This document shows, piece by piece, positions 19,151 to 26,856 of a stretch of 34,464 nt of DNA. Location: assembly GCA_902801755.1 (NCBI GenBank), contig CADCJM010000036.1:1-34464 (forward strand). The letters are read 5' to 3'. The notes below the pieces were generated by a model. The model saw only the letters and a program-made list of their open reading frames with translations. It was not told where the DNA came from and searched no databases. Position 1 is the stretch's first letter, and every line of letters begins with the position of its first letter. The DNA comes from Oscillospiraceae bacterium (GTDB taxonomy: Bacteria; Bacillota; Clostridia; Saccharofermentanales; Saccharofermentanaceae). A program made the position numbers and the translations under genes.

Positions 19151-20148
19151 TCTATGGCATTGCAAAGGACAGGCTCTCGGGCAAAGCCAAGGCCGTTGTG
19201 CTCATTCTCGGGTTCATTTTCGTAGGGATCAATGCCTCATTTATAATGTTTAATAATTCGATCACGAAAATGTCCACCGAAGAGTATTTCCAGCCTGAAT
19301 TTGGCGATGAAGAGGCCCAGGTCCTTATATATGACGATGAGTTTGAGCTCGCTGCTTTGAACGGCAGCAAGTTCCTGATCGTTCCTGAAGACATTGATCT
19401 TTATGAACGCGGCAGTTACCCGATCGACGATGTTAATTTCCTGTCAGAGAAGATCTCAGGAACTAATCTATTTGAAGAGATCTATATAACTCCTTCAGCT
19501 GATGCTGATGTTCACCAGAAGGATCCTGACAGATTCATTCTTGATGCCGGCACGAATTATCTGCCTTTCAGTCCGTTCAGGATCAGTCCGGACGAGCGCA
19601 TTTTCCTGTACTGCACGGCTATGTGCGGCGCCGCAGTCGAGATCGAGACTGACAATGACGCCGGCACAAGGGTATTTACAGGACCGTTCCTTACAGAACT
19701 CGATCCGGAATCGGGTGAGGTCAAGCTGAACTTCGAGATCGAGTCTGACGGTGAAGAAGTCTGCTATATCGCCCTGTTTAAGCTTAACAGGGATGCATAC
19801 AGTGAACTTATCGCCTTTTCCGGCGACGCGGTATCTTCCAGATTTAAGATCGATACCAGGGGCAAAACGGGGGACTGCACTGTAATCCTTCCTTATTCTT
19901 ACGACGATACCAAGGTAAAGGTCAACGGCAGCTACTGCAAAACGTTCGAATATGCCGGAAAACTCTGTGCCGCATTTAATGGCAATGGCGGCGAAATGGA
20001 AGTCACAGTCGACCGGAAATCTGACGGAATCGTGCCCGGAATCGCACTTAGTGCTCTTGCAGCTCTGAGCCTTGTCGCAATTCCCATATCCCAAAGGTAT
20101 AATGAAAAGAAGAGAAGATGTACCGAAGGGAACAATAATAATGCTTAG
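19135..20148 (+). CDS. Second YfhO-like membrane protein, C-terminal part (frame break)
   Basis: This is the C-terminal half of the protein that begins at 17903. It opens with a membrane helix (AVVLILGFIFVGINASFIMF), then an extracellular domain of about 250 residues that looks beta-rich and acidic, with TDNDAGTRVFTGPFL and DDTKVKVNGSYCKTFEYAG resembling the sugar-binding-like C-terminal domain of YfhO proteins. A final helix (GIALSALAALSLVAIPIS) is followed by a basic tail. A gene caller would probably start at TTG 19147, which overlaps the previous stop, but no ribosome binding site is visible there. The stop overlaps the exonuclease start by eight bases. Confidence 0.7.
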   Translation, partial: YSAILIYGIAKDRLSGKAKAVVLILGFIFVGINASFIMFNNSITKMSTEEYFQPEFGDEEAQVLIYDDEFELAALNGSKFLIVPEDIDLYERGSYPIDDVNFLSEKISGTNLFEEIYITPSADADVHQKDPDRFILDAGTNYLPFSPFRISPDERIFLYCTAMCGAAVEIETDNDAGTRVFTGPFLTELDPESGEVKLNFEIESDGEEVCYIALFKLNRDAYSELIAFSGDAVSSRFKIDTRGKTGDCTVILPYSYDDTKVKVNGSYCKTFEYAGKLCAAFNGNGGEMEVTVDRKSDGIVPGIALSALAALSLVAIPISQRYNEKKRRCTEGNNNNA

Positions 20149-21130
20149 CAAGAAGATCATAGACGGCACCGAGTTCGTGGTGTTCGATATGGAATGGAAT
20201 CAGCCGATGCCGGGAAAAGAATACCCTTTTGATGTCAGCAGACTCACCGGCGAGATCATTGAGATTGGTGCTTTCAAGTATGTATACGACAATGGTGAAC
20301 TGTTATACAGGGATTCTTTCTCTGTGGATATCGCACCCGTTAAATATACCAAGCTCCATTATCATGTTAAAAAAGTAACTCACAAAAAGAATGCCGACCT
20401 GCTGAAGGGTGAACCCTTTCAGGAGGCTTATAAGAAATTCAGGAACTTTTGCGGTGACGCTATCCTTGTAGGGTGGGGGAGCTCTGATCCGTCCATGCTG
20501 AAGATGAATCTTGAGTTCTTTGAGATGGACTCCAAGTTAAATCTTTTCTTCCTGGACCTCCAGCCTATCTTCTCACTTTTCGCAGGCCTTCAGGGAACGC
20601 AGAGAAGCGTGGAGGCAGCCGTTGATTTCTATAATATTGATAAGAACGAGATCTTCCACAGCGCTACTGCAGATGCTCATTATACGGGAGCGGTTTTTGA
20701 AGAGATCTTTAAGCATAACAAGCCTTCGGAAGTAATATCTGCGATCTCCAGCTCATCGATCGATCCTGATATTCCTTCAGATTTCAGTTTTGTCGGCCCT
20801 GAGTGCCTAGACGCTGTAAGCGCTTTTGCAACATCTAAAAATTTCATGGCGAACTGTCCGCTCTGCAACAGCAAGCTATCAGTAAAGATACCAAGTTTCA
20901 GGATCCGCAAATCCCAGTATGCATTGCTCGAGTGCAGGGAACACGGCGAACTGTTCTCCAGGACCAGAGTCAAGAAGAACAGGGCAGGAAATCACTATGC
21001 AGCATCGGTTATGCGCTTTGCCACCCAGAATGATTATTGGTTAGTAGCTTCTAAAAAAGAAGAATTTGATAAATACGGCGAAAAGGGCAAACCGGCCGAG
21101 AAAACAGAGGAAGAGGAAAGCGAAACATAG
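20141..21130 (+). CDS. DEDDh-type 3'-5' exonuclease family protein
   Basis: A 329-residue protein whose first about 190 residues form an RNase T/DnaQ-like exonuclease domain. FVVFDMEWNQ carries the first acidic pair, EIIEIGAFK and LVGWGSSDPSML give motif II, and HSATADAHYTGAVFEE gives the histidine and last aspartate of motif III. Such enzymes trim DNA or RNA from the 3' end with two metal ions. The C-terminal part adds a possible zinc-binding unit, CPLCNSKL and ALLECREHGELF. ATG 20141 follows GAAGGGA at about nine bases and overlaps the preceding stop; an upstream start at 20072 would run far into the YfhO-like gene. The substrate is unknown. Confidence 0.85.
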   Translation: MLSKKIIDGTEFVVFDMEWNQPMPGKEYPFDVSRLTGEIIEIGAFKYVYDNGELLYRDSFSVDIAPVKYTKLHYHVKKVTHKKNADLLKGEPFQEAYKKFRNFCGDAILVGWGSSDPSMLKMNLEFFEMDSKLNLFFLDLQPIFSLFAGLQGTQRSVEAAVDFYNIDKNEIFHSATADAHYTGAVFEEIFKHNKPSEVISAISSSSIDPDIPSDFSFVGPECLDAVSAFATSKNFMANCPLCNSKLSVKIPSFRIRKSQYALLECREHGELFSRTRVKKNRAGNHYAASVMRFATQNDYWLVASKKEEFDKYGEKGKPAEKTEEEESET

Positions 21131-21158
21131 TTTGTAAACAAAATGTTAACAAACTATG
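21126..21158 (+). repeat. AT-rich inverted repeat
   Basis: Arms of 14 bases at 21126-21139 and 21145-21158 match with one mismatch around a five-base centre. The repeat overlaps the exonuclease stop codon. It is followed by an A run rather than a T run, so it does not look like a plus-strand terminator. Confidence 0.7.
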
Positions 21159-21189
21159 TAAAAAAAGTTAGCAAAATTCGAATTTTCTG

Positions 21190-21218
21190 TTGAAATTTGA
21201 ATTCATATGCCTTAAAAT
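21190..21218 (+). promoter_or_regulatory. Sigma-A promoter of the PilX-like gene
   Basis: TTGAAA at 21190-21195, a 17-base spacer and TAAAAT at 21213-21218. The message would have an untranslated leader of about 85 bases that contains a GCGGG/CCCGC hairpin at about 21243-21258. Confidence 0.8.
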
Positions 21219-21310
21219 AGGCTCAGATAATAAGGCGAATTGTGCGGGGTATTCCCGCCAAATGCAGTTAAATATGTAACTTCAGACCATAAAGAAGGAA
21301 GGTGCTTCTT

Positions 21311-23482
21311 ATGATTAAAAGATTGAATAAAGCTAAGAAGAACAAGCAGGGTGCTATCCTTGTAATCGTTGTTCTCATCCTGGCACTTGCAATGATCTTC
21401 ATTGCATCAGCTATGATGCTCACCCAGTCTACAAGGCGCCGTTTGTATTCACAGACGATCGCAAGCCAGGCAAGACTTACGGTTACATCAGCTTCCGAAG
21501 TTTTCCTGGAAGCACTTAAAACACAGGAAATCACCGATGCCCAGCTCGAGAAGATCATGAACAAGACTCATGGTACGGGCGCTACAAAGGTTAAGATGGT
21601 TGTTCCCGGCGTTCCTGGTATGTCTGAAGCTAATGACAACTGCACATGGCTTGATATTTATACGAGTGCATCAACTCCCGATTACGTTTACTGCGATTTC
21701 ACAACAGTCATCGGTTCTAGCACCGAGAACGTTCAGGTAGTTCTTAAGGCTGAAGAAGATGAGCCCGCTTACGGTTCACAGTTCAAGAACCAGGTAGAAG
21801 TAGCCGGCGGCGTTGGTATCGGCGAATTGAGATTTACTAAGGGTGTCGGCATGTGGGATGCATCAAAGATTTCTGCGCCTAATGACAACACTATCGTTTT
21901 GAGAGGCAACTACAAGGGTCAGACATCTGATACACGTTATTTCTCTGATGTAGTCTTCGGTCAGGATTCCTCCAACATTCAGCTGGGTGGTGGTGAGAAT
22001 TTCTACGGAAAGATGATCTTCCTCCAGGGCGCACAGATGAACTGCCGTTCAAGCGCTAATGTTTATGGTGATATTTATCTTATGGGTACTGACAAGAGCG
22101 CAGGATTAGCACTTAAGGATTCCAGCCAGGCTGGTCTTTGGGATAACCTCGCTGGTAAGAATAACAACTTCATCTTCGCAGGAAGAAAAGTTCAGAACGA
22201 TAATAACGATACTAATAAGAAGATCTACGAAGCTCTTACTAAGAACAATTCTCATAAGATCTATTTTGTTAATAGTAGCGGCGAGAGCTTAGGTGCCAGC
22301 CCTGACATAGCAAAAGGTAAGGCTTCAGGTTCTTTCTCTTACACGATCACAAACTATGCTGCTACATCGGGTTTGAGCAACGAAAACAAGAAGAACGTTA
22401 AGAGATATCTTTCCTGGAACTATGGTTCTTCCAATGCGTTCCCGTCTGCTTCAACAGTATTTAAGAAGCTCTGTCCTGATGGTAAGGTTGCTACTGCAGC
22501 TGCTGACATGACACTTTCTTATGCAACATACAGCCATGACGGTTCCAAGTCTTTTGCAGCAGGCGCAACCATTCCTGCAGGCACTAAGTATATAGTCAAC
22601 CCGGTAACAACGAGCTATCCTTCTTACAGAAAGGATGGAAGCGGCAAGCCTGAGAAGACTCTTAACCTCAGCAGTATTTCTTCATCCCAGTATCTTGCGC
22701 CCGGTTATTACTATGTAACTGGCAACGGTACAAGTGTTACCGGTGGTGGTGAATCCTACAGAAGCAACCCGATCGTTCTTACTATTGACGGATCAAGAGG
22801 TGATGAATACCGCTTCTATTTCGCAGCTAACCACAACTTCCTCCTCAGAGGTTTTATATTTGCAGTATATAATGCTGATTCAAATAAGCCGGTTCTCTTC
22901 GTTCTTGAGAATGGTGCCAAGATCCAGGTGTCACACAACAACGATGGTCTCGGTGGCGGATCCGCTCTCTGCTCTGCAGGATTCCTTTCTGTATCAACAA
23001 GACCCGGATGCGACACTTCAGCTAACATGATCAATTATGTTCATACCAAAACATACAACGATGAGAAGGTAACCATCGTTAACAATGCTTATAAGGATTT
23101 TAATGGAAACAAGGTTGGATCTACTTACTCCAAGTACTATGACAACATCGTTAAGCCTGCCATGTTCATCTATGGTGTTGGCAACAACGTTATCTGCCTC
23201 GGTAAGAGCGTAACGATTGAAGCTTATATCGGTCTCTATGGCGGTTCCTGCTTCGGACCTATCGACGGTTCCGGTGACAGCCAGCAGATCTACGGAAGAA
23301 TCGAGTGCGAGGAATTCCACACATATAAGCAGGAAGGAACATTTGCTATTGCAGGTTATGATAACCCGGTAGGTGATTTCGCAATGCCTTATTGCCCGCA
23401 GCCTACATCTGAGGACACGATGCCTAAGCAGAGAATCGCTAAGTCCAAGTATTCTGTAGCAGACATTACTTACTACTACTAA
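21311..23482 (+). CDS. PilX-like type IV pilus-associated surface protein
   Basis: A 723-residue protein with a basic start and a prepilin-like hydrophobic helix (QGAILVIVVLILALAMIFIA, residues 14-33) of the PilX kind. The helix is followed by TQSTRRRLYSQTIASQARL and a long, mostly polar region rich in Asn, Ser, Gly and Tyr. Stretches such as NFYGKMIFLQGAQMNCRS and ANVYGDIYLMG suggest beta-helix or other repeated beta structure. Near the C-terminus GKSVTIEAYIGLYGG resembles the end of PilX-like adhesive domains. It is likely a pilus-tip or minor pilus protein made for the type IV pilus encoded from 26857. GAAGGAAGG precedes the ATG, and the gene has its own promoter and terminator. A substrate or receptor cannot be inferred. 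Confidence 0.7.
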   Translation: MIKRLNKAKKNKQGAILVIVVLILALAMIFIASAMMLTQSTRRRLYSQTIASQARLTVTSASEVFLEALKTQEITDAQLEKIMNKTHGTGATKVKMVVPGVPGMSEANDNCTWLDIYTSASTPDYVYCDFTTVIGSSTENVQVVLKAEEDEPAYGSQFKNQVEVAGGVGIGELRFTKGVGMWDASKISAPNDNTIVLRGNYKGQTSDTRYFSDVVFGQDSSNIQLGGGENFYGKMIFLQGAQMNCRSSANVYGDIYLMGTDKSAGLALKDSSQAGLWDNLAGKNNNFIFAGRKVQNDNNDTNKKIYEALTKNNSHKIYFVNSSGESLGASPDIAKGKASGSFSYTITNYAATSGLSNENKKNVKRYLSWNYGSSNAFPSASTVFKKLCPDGKVATAAADMTLSYATYSHDGSKSFAAGATIPAGTKYIVNPVTTSYPSYRKDGSGKPEKTLNLSSISSSQYLAPGYYYVTGNGTSVTGGGESYRSNPIVLTIDGSRGDEYRFYFAANHNFLLRGFIFAVYNADSNKPVLFVLENGAKIQVSHNNDGLGGGSALCSAGFLSVSTRPGCDTSANMINYVHTKTYNDEKVTIVNNAYKDFNGNKVGSTYSKYYDNIVKPAMFIYGVGNNVICLGKSVTIEAYIGLYGGSCFGPIDGSGDSQQIYGRIECEEFHTYKQEGTFAIAGYDNPVGDFAMPYCPQPTSEDTMPKQRIAKSKYSVADITYYY

Positions 23483-23522
23483 TACTGTTCTAACCTGACA
23501 GTGGTTTAATTCAAAAGTTAAA

Positions 23523-23558
23523 GGGGTTGCTCCAAAAGGAGCAACCCCTGTTATTTTG
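23523..23558 (+). terminator. Rho-independent terminator of the PilX-like gene
   Basis: A perfect 11-base stem (23523-23533 with 23538-23548) with an AAAA loop is followed by TGTTATTTT. On the minus strand it is followed by TTTAACTTTT, so it may also stop transcription of the convergent DsrE-like operon. Confidence 0.9.
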
Positions 23559-23595
23559 CAGCTTTATTAAATACAAAGTGAATGGTGATAAGGAA

Positions 23596-24042
23596 TTATT
23601 CCAGAACTAATAGATTTGGAAGATAAGTTATATCTTCAGCGATCGATCTGGCGGATTGTTCAACTATCTTGGAATTGCCGGAGTAAGATACTTCATAGTA
23701 TGAGATGCTTTCAGATGCAGCAATGATCATCTCCGACTTTTCGATCAGTCGGAGCATGCTTTCGTGAAGAGGATTTGATCCATCGAGAAGCCTGGTTCCT
23801 TTATCAGTCAGATATACGATTACTGAACTGAAAGATGATTCACTGAGGCTTGCAAGGAAACCGGCAAGGAGTTCGCGGCCGTGATCCGAGTCGGATGAAT
23901 AGAAATCATGCTTAATAAGCACATATTTTGTGGACGTCTCCTCATCAGTCTTTTCCTGCATTACCTCAAGCAGAGAAACATCTGACAGCTGTTCCAACTG
24001 CGCCCCCTGATAATCAAGACTGCTTCTTTGATTGCTGTTCAT
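23596..24042 (-). CDS. DsrE/YedF C-terminal-like protein
   Basis: A 148-residue protein counted from ATG 24042, which has GGGAGGG before it. After a variable start of about 35 residues the sequence resembles the DsrE-like domain of YedF: KYVLIKHDFYSSDSDHGREL, LAGFLASLSE, VIVYLTDKGTRLLDGSNPL, SMLRLIEKSEMIIAASESISYYEV. YedF proteins belong to sulfur or selenium handling, but here the usual cysteine pair of the CGTC-like loop reads AASES and the TusA-like first domain is absent. The role is therefore open. It overlaps the preceding DUF6062-like gene by 29 bases and is the last gene of the minus-strand operon. Confidence 0.6.
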   Translation of the reverse strand: MNSNQRSSLDYQGAQLEQLSDVSLLEVMQEKTDEETSTKYVLIKHDFYSSDSDHGRELLAGFLASLSESSFSSVIVYLTDKGTRLLDGSNPLHESMLRLIEKSEMIIAASESISYYEVSYSGNSKIVEQSARSIAEDITYLPNLLVLE

Positions 24043-24775
24043 CAAAATCCCTCCCGTCGGAAGATAAGAAACGCATGGAGCGCTGGATAGAATTCTTGCT
24101 GGTTCCCCATGGCTTGTCAGTATTCCTGTAATCGAATTTAAGTGTGAAATACTCGACGTCCGAGATAAGCGCATCAAAGGTGGCTGTGTTGTTGGCATAA
24201 AGAGCCTCAACAAAGTCAGCCGCATCGTTCTGCGAGAGTTTTGCAGCCTGCCTTAAAAGCAAAGCAGTGTGAGGCAGACAATGGAATTCAGCATTTATAA
24301 ACTTGTCTTTGAAGTCCTTGTCGTGCGAAAACATCCAGCAGATGACTTCAACATAGTGTCCCATAGCATCGTTAAGATTGTCACAAATCGGGCAGAGGCT
24401 GATCCTTTTCTCGAGAAGGTCAGCAACATTGTTGAGCTTCTGTTTGTAATCGGGATTTCTGCCTTTTAAAAGACCTGCTTTGGCCGGAATTGCGGACTGG
24501 AGCCTTGGATTCAGATCCTCATTGAAATCCTTAAGATGAGTATGCATAACAAGACCTAAGCCAAGTCTGTTGGTAACTGCTTTATTGAGTTTTCCCATGT
24601 GAACAGGGCAAAAGCCTGTCTTGTTGGTTATCTTACGGGTATCAGGCTCCATCAACGATGGCCCCAAATAATATTCGAGATAGTTATTCTCTGCTTTTTC
24701 GCGAAGCCTGCATATCGGGCAACCGCCGTGTTCGTTATATGCATCGTTGACGGGAATCATGTAGATCTTTTCCAT
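24014..24775 (-). CDS. DUF6062-like zinc-binding protein
   Basis: A 253-residue protein of the uncharacterised DUF6062 type found in Clostridia. Likely metal-binding pairs are GGCPICR near residue 18, GFCPVHMGKL near 55, LCPICDNL near 128 and HCLPHTALLLRQ near 166; their spacing suggests two zinc sites shared across an alpha-helical protein. The tail is polar and basic. ATG 24775 shares one base with the TAA of the upstream P-loop gene (TAATG), so the pair is translationally coupled. The function is unknown; the order yebC, P-loop/Asp23, this gene and the DsrE-like gene is the only clue. Confidence 0.7.
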   Translation of the reverse strand: MEKIYMIPVNDAYNEHGGCPICRLREKAENNYLEYYLGPSLMEPDTRKITNKTGFCPVHMGKLNKAVTNRLGLGLVMHTHLKDFNEDLNPRLQSAIPAKAGLLKGRNPDYKQKLNNVADLLEKRISLCPICDNLNDAMGHYVEVICWMFSHDKDFKDKFINAEFHCLPHTALLLRQAAKLSQNDAADFVEALYANNTATFDALISDVEYFTLKFDYRNTDKPWGTSKNSIQRSMRFLSSDGRDFDEQQSKKQS

Positions 24776-25851
24776 TAATTATCCTCCGGTGACAATGGTT
24801 TAGGTAAATGCATTAGACGGTTTGCTCTGACATTTACACCATTCATAGTTATAGAAGTGAATTCCTCGACAGCGTTTCCAACTTTCTGCTGGGCTGTCTC
24901 CAGAACTTTCTGGGCATCATAGCCATAGTAAAGTGCAAGATCAAGGCTGATCATAACGCCGAAAGTCTGCTTTTCGGTCTTAAACGAAGTAACTTCCGCA
25001 AACCCTGGCACGTCCCTTAATACTATCTTGATCAGATCGAGGATCGCTTCGTCTGAAATAGAATATGACCCAAGGGAAGAGAAGGTTGGTCTTACGACGG
25101 TCCTGTCAGAATCCGGAGCCAAAGGAGTAACACCCCGTTCACGGTCAAATCTCTGTCTGAGTTTGCTGAATGGATCAGAGAAATAGCCGGAGAACTCGTG
25201 CTTGATCTCCATGCTGGGGACAGGGATCGTATGCATACCTTCGGTAACGCGGGTGGTACGTGCCAGACGTCTTTCCTCCTCGGTGGAAACGTCTTCGATC
25301 CTGATAAGCATTGAAGGCTGGTTAAGCCAGAGGTTGTCACAGATCTTGCTGAGCATGGAATCTGATGTGCCCAGTATCATAAGAGCTCTGGGCATAGATT
25401 CGATCAGGGCGCGGCGCATCATAGAAGATCTTGTGGGATCTACAAATATGGCCTGCCTGACAAATTCCATCTTGGTCGGAGCCTTCTTGGCAGAAGTACC
25501 GGCAACGATGCGGCTTCCGTTGATCAGAAGTCCGTCATCGATGATGTAGTAGATGTTGTTGTCTCTGGCAACCTTTATCGCTCGGGTGCTTTTACCTGTA
25601 CCCGAAGCACCGACGAAAGCTATGACCGCGATGTTTGATAACACTTCGCGTGTCAATTGTTCGCTCGAAAGTATAAGCTCCGCATTACGTTCGAAGCTTT
25701 GTGCAGGGTCGGAATATGTATTCTGGTTAGCCGGATTAGACCTGTCGAATCTTTTAAGAGTTCCACGAAATTCAGACAACAAAGTCTTTCGCGCTGCGGG
25801 AGCGCTCTGCGCCTGAATCTGCTCTTGTTTTAATTCGTCATGGTTGTCCAA
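24775..25851 (-). CDS. P-loop ATPase-like protein with C-terminal Asp23 domain
   Basis: A 358-residue protein that appears to join two modules. Residues 75-260 hold a nucleotide-binding fold with Walker A GASGTGKST, the segment NNIYYIIDDGLLI and ALMILGTSDSMLSKI. Residues about 270-350 look like an Asp23/Gls24 (YloU-type) domain: SISDEAILDLIKIVLRDVPG, VMISLDLALYYGYDAQKV, VEEFTSITMNGVNVRANRL. The first about 70 residues are polar. The start is TTG 25851, with AAGGA eight bases before it that overlaps the yebC stop region; the gap to yebC is 11 bases. The substrate of the P-loop domain is unknown; a kinase or regulatory ATPase are both possible. Confidence 0.75.
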   Translation of the reverse strand: MDNHDELKQEQIQAQSAPAARKTLLSEFRGTLKRFDRSNPANQNTYSDPAQSFERNAELILSSEQLTREVLSNIAVIAFVGASGTGKSTRAIKVARDNNIYYIIDDGLLINGSRIVAGTSAKKAPTKMEFVRQAIFVDPTRSSMMRRALIESMPRALMILGTSDSMLSKICDNLWLNQPSMLIRIEDVSTEEERRLARTTRVTEGMHTIPVPSMEIKHEFSGYFSDPFSKLRQRFDRERGVTPLAPDSDRTVVRPTFSSLGSYSISDEAILDLIKIVLRDVPGFAEVTSFKTEKQTFGVMISLDLALYYGYDAQKVLETAQQKVGNAVEEFTSITMNGVNVRANRLMHLPKPLSPEDN

Positions 25852-25862
25852 TTCTAATGTCC

Positions 25863-26588
25863 TTAACCGTTCCAGTTATGGAAGACTTCCTGGATATCCT
25901 CGTTCTCATCCATCATATCAAGCATCTTCTCGAGCTGGGCAACCGCTTCGGGATCTGTAACCTCGGCAGTAGTAATTGCTACAGGACCGAGAGTTGAGTC
26001 TGCGATTACATAGTTCTTAGCTTCGAGAGCTTCACGGACCGCATAATAATCAGTTGTGGATGTTGAGATGATGTAGTATTCGTCATCTGAATCAAAATCA
26101 GAGGCACCGCAGTCAAGCGCATCGCCCATGACCTGATCCTCATCCTCATACTCTTCCTTGGAGATAAGGATCGTTCCCTTCTCGTTGAAGAGGAAGGAGA
26201 CGGAACCGTCAACTCCTAAATTGCCGCCGTTCTTGTCGAAGATGTGTCTGAGATCTGCAGCAGTACGGTTGCGGTTGTTGGTCAAAGTCTTGACCATGAT
26301 GGCAACGCCTGCAGGACCATAACCTTCGTATGTGATCTCTTCATAATCGTCACCTTCACCGGCTTCGGCAGCCTTCTTGATGGCGCGGTTTATATTGTCA
26401 TTAGGCATATTGGCAGCCTTTGCCTTAGCTACTACAACTTTAAGTCTTGAATTGCCATCAGGGTCAGGACCTCCGGCCTTAACTGCTACAGCTATCTCTT
26501 TGGCGATCTTTGTAAATACAGCTCCCTTAGCTGCATCTGATGCCTCTTTTTTTCTTCTGATGTTGCTCCACTTAGAATGACCTGACAT
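25863..26588 (-). CDS. yebC: YebC/PmpR family protein
   Basis: A 241-residue member of the YebC/TACO1 family, which has been described as DNA-binding regulators and, more recently, as factors that help ribosomes through difficult sequences such as proline runs. The start MSGHSKWSNIRRKKEASDAAKG is the family hallmark, followed by NINRAIKKAAEAGEG, EITYEGYGPAGVAIMV and DLRHIFDKNGGNLG. ATG 26588 is preferred over the ATG two codons upstream because GGAGGA lies six bases before it and the family begins MSGHSKW. It is the first gene of the minus-strand operon and has a clear promoter. Confidence 0.96.
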   Translation of the reverse strand: MSGHSKWSNIRRKKEASDAAKGAVFTKIAKEIAVAVKAGGPDPDGNSRLKVVVAKAKAANMPNDNINRAIKKAAEAGEGDDYEEITYEGYGPAGVAIMVKTLTNNRNRTAADLRHIFDKNGGNLGVDGSVSFLFNEKGTILISKEEYEDEDQVMGDALDCGASDFDSDDEYYIISTSTTDYYAVREALEAKNYVIADSTLGPVAITTAEVTDPEAVAQLEKMLDMMDENEDIQEVFHNWNG

Positions 26589-26628
26589 TAACATTCCTCC
26601 AAATGTATTCTTATTAATATAATCAAAT

Positions 26629-26657
26629 ATTATACAATCTTTTTATGCATATACCAA
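26629..26657 (-). promoter_or_regulatory. Sigma-A promoter of the yebC operon
   Basis: On the minus strand TTGGTA (26657-26652), a 17-base spacer and a perfect TATAAT (26634-26629), 40 bases before the yebC start. Confidence 0.8.
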
Positions 26658-26738
26658 ACTGCAAATGAGAGTTAAGGTCTGTCACCCCTCCGACATAAGA
26701 TTGTCAAATATATTTTTTGTGCAGTTTGTCTTTTAAAC

Positions 26739-26767
26739 TTGTTATTTACTCAATTCTGTTGTATAGT
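26739..26767 (+). promoter_or_regulatory. Sigma-A promoter of the type IV pilus operon
   Basis: TTGTTA at 26739-26744, a 17-base spacer and TATAGT at 26762-26767. It leaves an untranslated leader of about 80 bases before pilB, in which I see no recognisable riboswitch. Confidence 0.75.
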
Positions 26768-26856
26768 TCTAACATCTATGCTTGGGCGAAGTGCGCCTGT
26801 TTGTTTTGTGTGCATTACTTGAGTGTATATTCTTTTAGAATTATCGGGAGGGTTCG

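Noticed and set aside
19495-20169. 224-codon minus-strand frame opposite the YfhO-like C-terminal half
   Set aside because: It is antisense to a coding frame that continues a recognisable protein, and no start signal is visible.
21126-21158. Terminator for the exonuclease gene
   Set aside because: The hairpin is followed by A rather than T on the plus strand, so it is recorded as an inverted repeat instead.
21219-21310. Possible c-di-GMP or other riboswitch in the leader of the PilX-like gene
   Set aside because: There is a GCGGG/CCCGC hairpin, but none of the conserved motifs of known riboswitch classes that I can recall is present.
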